Positions 10,447 to 21,000 of a stretch of DNA of 64,000 nucleotides are shown one piece after another; the stretch's first letter is position 1, and each line of letters begins with the position of its first letter. The stretch covers positions 34,672,144 to 34,736,143 of the forward strand of contig OX485809.1 of the NCBI GenBank assembly GCA_950295325.1. The letters run 5' to 3'. Both the position numbers and the translations under genes were made by a program. The notes under the pieces were generated by a model. That model made no database searches. It was not told where the DNA came from and saw nothing but the letters and a program-made list of their open reading frames with translations. The stretch comes from Polytrichum commune. Taxonomy: Eukaryota; Streptophyta; Polytrichopsida; Polytrichales; Polytrichaceae.

Positions 10447-11440
10447 CATTGTCTGCTTAGTGTTTCTGAAATGCTAATTGAGGTGATCGATCTACTAAAG
10501 CAGAAGGATGCACTGCGGAAAATCGCCTCAATCTCATAGACCTTTTTGAAACACTTAATTGACTTATTGACGCCATTTCAGAAGGCAACTCTTGATCTCG
10601 AACAATTCAAAGAGCCGACATTGCATAAGGCTGTATTTTGGCGATTTCAACTGTTGAAGCATCTAAAACCTGTCATGAACGATGTGATTAATGACGATGG
10701 TACCGTCAAGACAAGCAAAGACTCCCCTCCGATCATAGCTTGTAAGGACCTCTTGACACCACTAGTGCAAGAGAAGATGGAGCTCGATGTGCTTCATGTT
10801 GTAGCAACACTTCTGGATCCCGTTATGAAGAACCATATGCGCAAGATGGAGGTTTCTGACGCTTTAGTTACTAAGGTGAAAACAAAATTGAGGGAGCTTA
10901 TGTGCTCGATTGGCACAGGAGAGGTTTTAGCAAATTTGGATCATGAGAAAGATGATGCACCGGCCCCACCACAAAAGAAACACCATACTGATGACCCGAC
11001 GTTTATGTACGATGAGTTTGAGGATGAGTTAGAAGAGAATCATGACAATGGGGCTAAGATCCTAATTGTCAACAACCTCGACGCACATATTGAGCTTGAG
11101 TTCAGTATGTATGAGACATACAAGGTCACTGATCTTGAAAAAAATGAGATCATTGCAGCGGTGAGCTTAGCATTGCTAGTGAGGCATGATATTATTGCTA
11201 AATTCAGTATTCTCTTGTGGTGGAAGTTGAAAGGAGCCCCCACATTCCCCATCATGTCGCGCGTGGTGCGTTCGGTTTTATGCATCCCTGCATCCAGCTC
11301 CAAATCGGAGTCAAACTTCTCGGATGCAGGGAATACGCTAACCAAAAAGTGTTCCGCGCTGAAGCCAACGACAATGAACGACCTTTTATTTGTCCGATCC
11401 AACCAAGACTTGGTGTAGGCGGGTTATACACATTACACAA

Positions 11441-11540
11441 TTTTTTAATACATCGGCACAATTTTTGAATATATGGGTGCAATTTTTTAATACATGGGCG
11501 CAATTTGAATAGCATGGGTGGGCATGGGTGGGCATAGGTC
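11441..11540 (+). repeat. hAT right subterminal repeats
   Basis: Three to four diverged units of the form TTTTTGAATATATGGGTGCAA occur in tandem, followed by GGGTGGGCATGGG motifs that match those of the left end. They lie between the transposase stop (11418) and the right terminal repeat. Confidence 0.8.
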
Positions 11541-11585
11541 GCTGCTGATGGTCATGGTCTGGGTATGGGTATAAATTCGAAGGAA

Positions 11586-11599
11586 AATGTTCGGCTCTG
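11586..11599 (-). repeat. hAT right terminal inverted repeat
   Basis: Read on the minus strand the end is CAGAGCCGAACATT, matching the left end at 13 of 14 bases. Confidence 0.93.
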
Positions 11600-11607
11600 C
11601 ACGGTAC
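11600..11607. repeat. 8-bp target-site duplication, right copy (hAT)
   Basis: CACGGTAC, identical to 3752-3759. Confidence 0.95.
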
Positions 11608-12427
11608 CACTCCCCCACAAGAAGAGGACATTAGATGGAGAACCTACATAGATAGTCTAGCCCTCGCCTATATTCCCACTAACACCATATACTCTAGACA
11701 AGGAGGACATAACTACACACACACTAGCCTAATTGACGGTTTCTACACAAATGCACAATATGCAACAACATATACATCAAGCACACTACAAGAACAAAAC
11801 CTAAACTCAGACCACCTACCAATTATCCTAGAAATACCACCTAATACCCTAATAGCCAGAGTAACGCAACTCTCAATACCTACATCAACCAGAATTCTAA
11901 ATCCCATTCCACAAGATAAACTAGGTAGTTTTAATACCAAGTCCTTCGAAGAAAACGCAATCCAACTTAATGATATAACCATCCTACTATCTAAAAACCA
12001 CCTAACACCAGACCAATGGCAACAAGCATGTACACAAATGGACAATATCACCCAAACAATCTCTAAAAACATTGAAGAAACATGTAGTGTCACACCTACA
12101 CCCACCTTAACCAACAAAGCCACTCAACAAGGTGGCTACTTGCCCAGAAAAATCCAAAAAAACTGGAAACAACACATAACAACCTACCACCTAATCATGA
12201 AAACCATATACACTGCAAAAAATTTAACAAACAGGCGCATGCACCCAATAATGGACACACTAAGACAGTATAGCCAAATACACATCCCTCCCCCGCCTGA
12301 AGACGATTCCTTAATTAACACATGGATTAAAGAAATAACAATGATAGCCAAAATAGCAAATTTACAAGCCAGAAAAATTACCACTAAATACACTAAAGAA
12401 TGCATTAAGAAGGCCATATCCAAATAA
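11600..12427 (+). pseudogene. LINE ORF2: APE endonuclease, C-terminal part and linker
   Basis: The frame continues directly from 3759. It contains the SLID motif with the catalytic-site Asp at 11735 and the SDH motif at 11807-11815, which completes the APE fold. A lysine/threonine-rich linker leading towards the RT follows, and the frame ends at TAA 12425. The next codons resume the same frame, consistent with a CAA-to-TAA change. Confidence 0.85.
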
Positions 12428-14326
12428 AGAAAACTGTATGAAACCAACCCAAAAAGAATAAACAAGAAAATATTTAAAAACCTTGAGACCCCACCACTAG
12501 ACTGCATCACGGATCGCAACAACAATATACTCACAAATCTAGAGGACGTAGCAAATGAAATACACATACAACAAACCCTTAGTAATAAACCCGCCGTACC
12601 CACATGCTACTACTTATCAAATCACCCCCCTAAGTGCACATGCGCAGTTAGACAGTACCCATGACACGACCTAAAATGATTGGTCCTAGAAAAACGAGGT
12701 GACCCACAAACACCCTTATATACATACCTTGACCTAGAAACTTACAATCTCTGCCTTAAAAATCTAGCAAACAACAAAACTCCAGGACCAGACAAAATCC
12801 GCAACTCCATACTAAAAAACATGCCTCAAAAATTCCAGCACATCCTATTTATGTTCTTCACACATTGTTACAAACAGAAACAAATCTCGTCCTCTTGGAA
12901 AACCAGCCTCACAATACTATTATATAAAAAATGAGATCCCTCCCTACTATCTAATCATAGACCAATAGCACTCGCTAACACTATATACAAATTCTTTACA
13001 AGCACCCTAACGTTCATACTTTCAGCATATGGTGAGAAACATCAAATATTACAAGATAGTCAGGAGGGATTTAGAGCAGAACGGTGCACATCAAGACAAA
13101 TACAAACGCTAATAGCAGCACTAGAAAATGTCCAATTCACCAACCAAGATATTTATCTACTTAACATTGATTTCAAAAATACATTTGGATTAATAGACCA
13201 TGCAAGACTATTAGCCATCATGAAAGACTTAGGATACCCAGAAGACGCAGTCCAAATAATAGAAAACATATACTCACATTCCAACACCACTTTCTCGGGA
13301 GAATACTTTGGCAAAACAAAAGAAATCCCAATACAAAGATGTATTATACAAGGATACACCCTTAGCCCATACCTCTTCATCATATTTTTGGAACCTCTAC
13401 TAAGATGGCTAAAACAAGGTAATTATGGATATACCTTTGGAACATCCAAAGCCACAATTAGCTCGGTAACATATGCAGACGACCTAGCAGCAATCATCAA
13501 CAAGCTCACATCATTACAGGCACAATTAAACAAATTAGATAGATACTGTGAATGGGCAGGAATGGGCCTAGAAATATCAAAATGTGCAGTCACTGGGTGC
13601 CCAAATTAATCCAAAATGAATCAAAAAACATTCAAAATATATATAGAAACCGCCAAAATCTCATATAGAAACCAAACCATCTCAACACTACACCAAAATG
13701 AACCATACGTATACCTAAGTATTCAACTTGTCCCATCCCTCAAATGGAAAATACAAATACATATTACCACCACTAAAATTATCAGCCAATGTAGTCAACT
13801 AGCAAATTGCCCTGCTACAATAAAACAAAAAATCAACATGGTAGACACAGTAATAAGAGCAAAAATTGCATACAGCTTCTATGCAATACCGTTCTCACTA
13901 CCCGGAATCATAAAACTAGATAAAAAAATAATAGCCATCCAAAAGAAAATATGTGGACTCCCCAAATGTACACCAAACATGGTCACTCAACTACCCCACG
14001 AGCTGTTCGGAATAGAAGCCTTCTCACTAAAGAATGCCTACCTCATATGCATAGGAGAACAACTTAGAAATGCATTAAATGACAAAGGTAAACTCGGAAC
14101 AATATATAGAGGTCTTACACACTACATACTAGCCAAATACGGGGGTGCAGAAAACATACCCATGATCAGGCACCACGATTGCAATAGATCCCCCACTACC
14201 AAAACAATATACCTTATCAAAGTAGCAAGCGGAGCGCACCTTAGAAGTAAAATAGAAAAATTCCCCTTAGAAGCCACACCACTTGAAAAGGAATGGCATA
14301 AATTATCCACAACACCCCCCACATAA
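12428..14326 (+). pseudogene. LINE ORF2: reverse transcriptase
   Basis: RT blocks appear in order: NNKTPGPDKI near 12770-12800, NHRPIAL near 12953, DSQEGFRAE near 13058, the block A Asp in DFKNTFG at 13169, QGYTLSP near 13349-13369 and the catalytic YADD at 13472-13483. Thumb-like sequence follows to 14326. The usual QGD of RT is QGY here (13355), a likely disabling change. Stops at 12662, 12932, 13607 and 14324 break the frame. The closest class is the LINE type with RNase H. Confidence 0.9.
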
Positions 14327-15301
14327 ACTATCTACTTGAGATTTAAAATATATACACAAATTACTCCTTGAAAACATATATGACATAAAACAACTCACCC
14401 TACCAAACGGCACGCACTTAATGTCATGCATCGAATACTCAAAATACTATAAAAAAAACCCACACACCTGATAAAACAAGCATTAAAAATAATAGAACAA
14501 CTACTTTGCTACCCATGTTGCAACGAAGAATGCCCATAAACATGCCAAGACCATTACCCACCACGTACACTAAAACAAGCATACGCCATAAGGGAACATA
14601 ATATAACACCACTAAATAGCGAAATCCGCATACACCCACCAACCCCACCACATCCAACACAACTGGCCACCCCCGTACACATAAAAAACAACCCAATAAA
14701 ATACCCTATACACTCAATAATAGACCACTGCATAAAATCAACTACAGATAAATACAAAATTATAAAAAACCAACATACATACCTATGCCAACGGGTACTA
14801 CCCAATGGAACAATATATACCAAAAACCTTCCACAAAGAGAATTATTCCCTTACAATCTTCCAAGAGTCATACAACACAACACAAACTTAATACTCACAT
14901 ACTACACCAAAAAACAACACAAAATATACGAAAACATCATGAACGAAAATGACATGTTCACCCAAAACAAAGATCCCAGACACATCTCTCCTCCCCTAAA
15001 CATCCCACTCGTGAAAATCTCAACACATGAATGTAACCCTGAAAAAGACATCAACATTAATTCAAACAAAATCCAAATATAAAATGATTTTGCCCATATT
15101 TACGATGAAATAGGTAAATACATTATCACCATTCCAAACAATAGACTTGTATGGTTATGGAACCAATACAATCGTACATTACACCAACCACATGACCTAA
15201 TACCCCCTACTCAACCATTTGAAATCGAAATAACCTGGCTATATCAAAGATACAAACACAGAATACCGAAAAATGACCCACTAAAAAATGCACACCATTC
15301 C
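14327..15301 (+). pseudogene. LINE ORF2: decayed connector after RT
   Basis: The same reading frame continues with several stops early on, then is open from about 14550 to 15080 and again after that. A cysteine cluster (CYPCC-x-EEC) lies near 14507-14540 and may be the relic of a zinc-binding site. No domain is recognisable, but continuity of frame and A+C-rich composition show it is part of ORF2. Confidence 0.6.
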
Positions 15302-15960
15302 TTGCCCAAAACACTATTAGACTACATCACAACATCCTTTGAAATCACACACTCTTATTTCTCATCCCCAGTCACATGCTCAACCCATCTAACAAAATTC
15401 TTTTCACCATTTCCTAGAGATAAAATCTTCGGGTCCATCGGTAACGCATTCTCACACAAGTGGCAAGGAATAGGATACGCCCACCCACACAATGAAATTG
15501 AAGCCCAAAAAGCAATCCATTGGGCCAGATTAACAGCGAAGCAAGATCCATATACCACCACCATACTTATCATCCCAAACCCGAATTGGTACCAGAACTT
15601 TACACCACATTTAGGTCCCTTCCCAGACACACATGTAATCACTCAAATACCAGTAGACACCACCAAATATGAAGAACCTACAAGACCACAAGAATACAAT
15701 GAGCCACGTATAGAACCACTCACCATAAGAATTCTATGCGTCCATCACCAAAACAATAGTATCGGTAATATAGAACAAATGAACACAATAAGAAATATAT
15801 GCAACAACCTGAACATATCCCGCACAATCACCCAAATTGCCCCCCCTACCCCACAAAATCTAGAAGTCAACAAATGTAAAACATGGAATACCCTCACCTA
15901 CCCAACTCCAAGCACACACCTACATAATACAATCCCACAAATTCCCAACTATGAAAACGA
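15302..15960 (+). pseudogene. LINE ORF2: PCIF1/N6-adenine methyltransferase-like domain
   Basis: Between RT and RNase H lies an open segment with the pattern SSPVTC, FSPFPRDKIFGS-x-GNAF, KWQG, a short AHPHNE block, a WAR helix, TTTILIIPNPNW and HVITQIP. This layout resembles the methyltransferase domain of PCIF1-like and phage-type adenine methyltransferases: a D-x-x-FGS motif, then an [ND]PP[YF]-type catalytic block, then a strand ending P-x-W. The NPPF-like catalytic block would correspond to AHPH, so activity is doubtful even before the element decayed. The assignment rests on pattern recognition only; an unknown LINE-specific domain is the alternative. Confidence 0.4.
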
Positions 15961-15965
15961 AACAC

Positions 15966-16410
15966 CACTTAAATTCCCCTCCAAATACTGCTTCTACACA
16001 GACGGATCCTTTAACCCCCCCAAAAAAAATGGGAGACATTTGGAGGAGAGAAGAAGTTGGATACTGTATATATAACCAAGAAAAAAATATCAAACTGGCA
16101 CTACGACTACCAGGCCTACAAAATATATTTCGAGCTGAACTAATGGTCATTCACCATACCCTTCAAATAATAATAAATGACTTCCCAAATGAACCAACAC
16201 ATATTTTTACAAACTGCCTTAACGGCCTATATGTAATCAAAAACCAAATGAAACACCCCACACTACACAATAACCACCCCGATAAAACTATCCTAGAAGA
16301 AATAGTGAACTTTCTTACACAGAGAACCCAACCCACAACACTATACAAAGTAAGAGCACATGCAAACATCAAAGGTAACGAAGAAGCCGACACACTTGCT
16401 AAAGAAGGGA
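15966..16410 (+). pseudogene. LINE ORF2: RNase H domain, frameshifted
   Basis: The domain starts with YTDGS (catalytic Asp at 16001-16003), then crosses a run of seven C and eight A (16015-16029), where the frame changes by +1. It continues with RAEL (Glu at 16137), TNC where family members have T-D-S (Asn at 16212 replaces the third catalytic Asp) and GNEEADTLAKEG (Asp at 16387). RNase H removes RNA from the RNA-DNA hybrid in reverse transcription. The missing Asp and the frameshift inactivate it. Confidence 0.85.
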
Positions 16411-17453
16411 CATCAAAAGAACACTACAATGCCTCTCAACCACACGAATTTGCCCACTCAACGCCGTATTACTACCAAAGAGACACATGGCCATCAATGG
16501 GAACAACCCTTGACAAAGGACCCATTAGATTCCTAGAAAAACATCTAGTGAAGTACAATAAGAATATAAATTTAGAATTGATCCCTATATTATACCCCAA
16601 CATTGATAAATGGATAGCCAATGACAAAATAGATAATGAGCTATCAAATAAATTTTGGACAAACAAAAACATAACTAATTCCCAAAAAACATGTCTTCTA
16701 AAACTGAGACACGGTCAATACATGGGAAATGCCAGGAAACAACTGTTCTTCGGAAGAGAAGCTTTTCCATCAATTACATGCCCCATATGTGACTCAACTG
16801 ACCCGGATACATGGCTGCATGTACTTCTAAAATGCAAACAACATCACATTCATGCCCTCCGTACCAAAAGACACAATAAAGCAGTATGGGAATCAAGAAA
16901 ACTTATAGTGTCATCAAAGAAGTCAAGATGTTATATTCTCATGAATGCAGGAACATTCAATAATGACCCCCCAAAAAACACAGTCCCTTCATGGATATTA
17001 CCGTGTGTATGTGGCCAACAAAGATGCCATTGCAATGCCAGATTCAAACCAGATCTTTTATGTGTGAAAGGACTACCATATCAGTCCTCACCCCCAATAG
17101 AACCTAATGACAACCTGACAATACAATTCATTGAATTTACATACTGTAACGATAGAATACCGGATGAAACTATAAACCAAAAAATAGAAAAATATAAACC
17201 ATTAATAGACAATATTGCCAACAAAGGTTGGAAGATAGACCCACTAATTGTCATCACTGCAGGCGCTAGGGCTGCCACACATATCCCCTCTATGGATAAC
17301 ATTGAAACAACATTTAAAACCCCTAAGCAGAGCATCAAGAACACATTTGAGGCAGTTAATGTCATCGCTATACAATATGCTATGTCCATAATTTTGCACA
17401 AAAGAAGGATAGAAAATAACGAGCCAATACCACTTGACACACAACTACCATAA
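16411..17453 (+). pseudogene. LINE ORF2: zinc knuckle and REL-type endonuclease domain
   Basis: After RNase H comes a zinc knuckle C-x2-C-x9-H-x4-C (16779-16835), common near the C-terminus of LINE ORF2 proteins. A segment matching restriction-like endonuclease domains follows: a C/H-rich block (CVCGQQRCHC), then KPD with Asp at 17052, an IEFT strand with Glu at 17133, K-x2-KYKPL near 17181-17201 and a GW-x(3)-PLIVIT strand. PD-(D/E)xK enzymes of this kind are found in R2, NeSL and Dualen-type elements. The reading frame ends at TAA 17451-17453. With the APE domain upstream, the element carries two endonuclease types. Confidence 0.65.
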
Positions 17454-17615
17454 GAACTCCCAAAACACTCGCCAACCAATAAATAAAAGGTATCACAATA
17501 AACTAATGGATGGCCCATGACTCAACATCCCCCACAAAGTATAACCGATGCCCCTACAAGCACTACAACCGCACTAACACATGGCCAACTTGGTCACCCA
17601 GTTTCTATAGTGCCC

Positions 17616-17629
17616 ACCCCGAGAGGGGT
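17616..17629 (+). other. Hairpin with GNRA-type GAGA loop in LINE 3' region
   Basis: ACCCC-GAGA-GGGGT forms a 5-bp stem with a GAGA tetraloop. It lies 160 bases after the last ORF2 stop and just upstream of a second, longer hairpin. LINE 3' ends often carry stem-loops read by the reverse transcriptase. Confidence 0.5.
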
Positions 17630-17646
17630 TAGTAGTCCTGCACCAC

Positions 17647-17675
17647 TGATATTATGTCCAGTGGACATAATATCA
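17647..17675. other. Perfect 13-bp hairpin with 3-nt loop
   Basis: TGATATTATGTCC and its exact reverse complement are separated only by AGT. The perfect palindrome is 29 bases long and stands out in a decayed element. Confidence 0.7.
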
Positions 17676-17700
17676 AGGGTGGGTCGAACGGGCATTTCAA

Positions 17701-18094
17701 TCATGCTGATCCTACAAGGGGTCAGCGTTTCTTCTCATTAAGAACCATCTACCTTAGAATCACAGTCAGCTAAACCACGTTCTGATCTTCGTTTGTATAG
17801 GAAGGAAACTGCGCGGCTTGTTTCCCAGTTGACTGCGCAGTACGTATCTGGAAGCATGAAGGGCTCTGACTTCGGAGGAACGCAAAATGCTCTCCCGCAA
17901 GCATCGAATCGCAAGCACACAGCAGGCTTCAATACTTACTTACTCAACTTAGACTTGGCAACACCAACACATCAACAACTAACGATGGATCCCAAATAGC
18001 ACTATACCACTCACAGATCGCAAACACACAAGAAGGTTGAGTATTAATCCCTAATAGGGAAACAGAGAAACAGGGAAACAGAGAGATTGATGCA
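17701..18094. other. Junction between LINE and PIG-W, promoter/5' UTR region
   Basis: This 394-base stretch holds the presumed promoter and 5' leader of the downstream gene. An open frame around 17755-17998 (+) encodes a polar peptide with no recognisable domain; it could be LINE tail or chance. Repeated ACAGAGAAAC-like units (18058-18085) sit just upstream of the PIG-W start codon. I see no clear TATA box. Confidence 0.4.
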
Positions 18095-21000
18095 ATGGCT
18101 GCAGCGGCTTCTTACTCGCCGGATCTGCACAAACGGCTCAAGGAAGAGTACGTCCCCTTCCATGCAATTCCGTAATGTTTTGTGACAAATTTTAAGCAGA
18201 TATTTGGCACATTTTGGGTGTGATTGTCGATGGATGGTGGTGTTTTGGGAAAACGTTTAAGTAGATTTTTGGCACATTTTGGATGTGATTGCGAATGGAT
18301 TGTGATGGTGAACTGACATGGTGGGTTTGTGCAAATGTAGGTTTGTGAGCAATTTGCAAGGCACTACTATGCTGGAGATTGCTGTTCTGTCTGCCCTTGT
18401 ACCGGTACGTGGCTTTGCTTTTGCTTTAGTATTTTCTTTGTCTCCGGTCACTTTGCTTGCTAATGGTAATTTTGGGGAAGCGGTTTTGCAAATTTGGATT
18501 TGATCCTGGAGGCAATCATTAGGGTTGGAAAACTGGTCGTGCGAGTGTGCAGAGTTTGATTGCTGTGAATGTCATGTAATAGAATGGAATTCAAAGTGCA
18601 ATTTCTTTTCTCTGTAATCTTATTTGAATGACAGCTGTGCATGTCTATCCATTGATTGCAGGTATTTGTCATTTTTCGACAATGCATGCATTCGATATTT
18701 TCTTCAGGTTTCTTCAACTCCTTACAACATCACAAACCTCTAAATTTCATACACCAACGCTGATTTCACATTAATATAGAGTTACATCAAACTATAACAT
18801 TGAAATAGTGCCTTCCAAACATAGGGTTGCAGTCTTATTCTTTTGTGTTTACATTCGATAGTTGCAAGACCTGAAAGGTTGAATTTTGAGTTGAGTCAGT
18901 GCTGAATGGTTTTAAAACCCTGAAGGGTGTGTGTCTACACTGACTCAACATTAAACCCTGGTCACTTGCATCTTGAAAGCAGGCAAAAATGGATTGAGCG
19001 TCACCAAGGAAAATCCAAAGTCCACCCAAAACAGGCCAAATTACTGGCAGAATCTGGCTGTGGACTTTCTGGTGGTCATTGTGCCCTCAGTAGCTTGTCT
19101 CACAGTATGCACCACACCCTTATCTCGCAATTTGCTGATCGTCTTTTGTATCGAGAGATTTTCATAACTTGCAGTACTTAAAGTATCAGCCATTACGAAG
19201 AGTTACTGAAATTTTAGGGTTTAGGGTTTAAGAAGACAATTCCATAGGCTTGTGCTAACGTTGTCCAAATTTTTTGTGGAGGTTATTTCCATTGTTGGAC
19301 TGGTATATAGATATATGCGTGGTGTCAATACACAACATCAATAATGGTATCAAAGAATCGGCCTGATTGGTATCGACATTGTAATACTAGTCAGATATTG
19401 GTACTTGGTGGGTATCACAAGATGAATGAATCTTTTGTATACCCAAGTCATTATATGGGTCAATACCATCCTAGTACCATATCGATATTACAGTAATTTA
19501 ACGCAGTTATAAAGGTTTTGGAATGGTATATAAACTTGAATGGTATCAAAAACATAAATGTTATCAAATACCTGTACCCTATTGGTATCGAAAAAATGTA
19601 AAATCCTCATTTTATATATCCATGTGGTATTAGAATGAGGTATTACCAGTCTATTACTGGTGATTTCCAATGTTGGTCTTTTGTGTAGTATGGAATTATA
19701 AGATTCAGTGTGGGGCTGGCGGATGGGTATGGCAGGTTGCTGCAGATTGGGTGTACACTATCTTGGCTGCCATGTCAGGTGTATTGCTGGTGATGTTGAG
19801 TTCTCAAATGTAGGTACAATCTAGTAGTCTCTTTACAGCTTGAACAATTTGGAAGTTCTTGTTTTCTTCTGCTTCACTTTTCTTCAATATAAGTTGATTG
19901 AAATCTTGAGTTTCCTTGAAGGTTTCTCTCGTCAACTACAAAAGGAGTGCCAGTTGCTGAACAAGATCCATCCCGAAAGGCATATATATCATCATATCGA
20001 TTTGTCATGGTACGCTGTATGGCCCTGTTGTGGACACTTCCAGTACCGACCAATTTTGGGCATTGGATTGTTTTGGGGATTATTTTATCTGATTGCTAAT
20101 TTTGAATCACAAAGATTGTCATTTCAAGTTTCAATATCAGAGTTTTGTTGCAGAATGTTCCATATCTTTTCAAGCAGACAGACATTCTTTTGACAAGTAC
20201 ATTTTAGCACTTGTTATGCAGATGCTGGTGACCTGTGTGACAATTTTAGCCGTTGATTTTACTGCATTTCCAAGGAGATATGGCAAAACGGAGACATATG
20301 GAACCGGGCTGGTGTGACCCTTGTTCTTCACTTTGGATTACAGGAAACTTTATCTTTATGCTTAGTGGTGTTGCTTATGACTCGAAAATCACACTTAATG
20401 CTATTATTATGGCTGCTACTAACCATGTCTTGATGGAAGTAAGAGATTGTTGTTGAAGTCCATGGAGGGGCTGACAGTGGTGGGCAAGCAGATGGACATT
20501 GGGGTGGGCTCCTTTGTTGTTGCCAATGCATTGGTTTCACGGCAAGCTCGCAATCTACCTCCATCGTATGTTTTCACCTGTCCTTTACCTAATTAACATA
20601 AAAGCACAGTAGTATTTGAAGTCTACTCATGTTTTATTGCTGAAAGAACAGCTTTTTGTTGTTCTACATGGTCCAAAGTTTGAATATCTGTCCTTGCCCA
20701 TTGACTTAAGGTATGTGGGCATCTCCAACTCCTTGTACACTTTGGCCGTTAGATGGGATCCTGAACTGTCTCATCTGCTTAGCAGTTTTGAATCTTGAAG
20801 ATTATTGTTTCAGGTGTCAAAACGAGTGTTGAGATGCAAAAGTTATAAGAAGTCATAGTGAGGATTTTTCTCTCTCTTCAAGTGATCACTTAGGCCCTTC
20901 CAATTGTTTTAACTATTAGACCTACAATGGTGTCCTTATTTTGAGCTCATAGTTTAATCTCATCATAACAATCCTTAACAACAAGCCTTGTCATCTACCC

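Larger units (their letters stand above)
7922..11418 (+). pseudogene. hAT transposase, broken
   Basis: The N-terminal part (from 7922) has a BED-type zinc finger: a C-x2-C pair near 8104-8115 and an H-x-C near 8168-8175. The middle has hAT catalytic-core features, including a DLWTDS motif near 8520, a CIDHK motif near 8783 and a TRWNS motif near 9001. The C-terminus (11210-11400) is the hAT dimerisation domain, with WWK, FP-x-MSRVVRSVLCIPASS and AG-x-TLTKK blocks. The gene is disabled by a TGA at 8378, a one-base frameshift near 8750-8775, the solo LTR at 9027-10446 and a TAG at 10537. Joining across the LTR at the CATTG duplication restores the frame. Normal function is excision and reinsertion through the CAGAGCC ends. 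Confidence 0.92.
3760..11599 (+). mobile_element. hAT DNA transposon inserted in the LINE
   Basis: The element is 7,840 bp, or 6,420 bp without the solo LTR inside it. It has terminal inverted repeats starting CAGAGCC, a perfect 8-bp target duplication, long subterminal repeats at both ends and a decayed transposase with a BED-type zinc finger and hAT dimerisation domain at 7922-11418 (+). About 3.9 kb of non-transposase DNA lies between the left subterminal repeats and the transposase, which is long for a hAT. That stretch contains exon-like pieces that may be captured host sequence. Precise removal of the element plus one duplication restores the LINE reading frame. Confidence 0.95.
11600..17700 (+). 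mobile_element. LINE (Dualen-like), 3' part
   Basis: This is the continuation of the LINE after the hAT insertion. It carries the end of the APE endonuclease, reverse transcriptase, a methyltransferase-like domain, RNase H, a zinc knuckle and a REL-type domain, then a 3' untranslated region with two hairpins. One reading frame serves everything from 11600 to about 16014. It is interrupted only by substitutions to stop (at 12425, 12662, 12932, 13607, 14324 and others between 14327 and 15082). It then shifts by +1 at a C7A8 run (16015-16029). The 3' boundary is an estimate: the A+C-rich composition fades after about 17600, and no poly-A tail or target duplication was found. Confidence 0.9.

Noticed and set aside
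19211-19232. Interstitial telomere
   Set aside because: Only two to three TTTAGGG units; consistent with a chance telobox.
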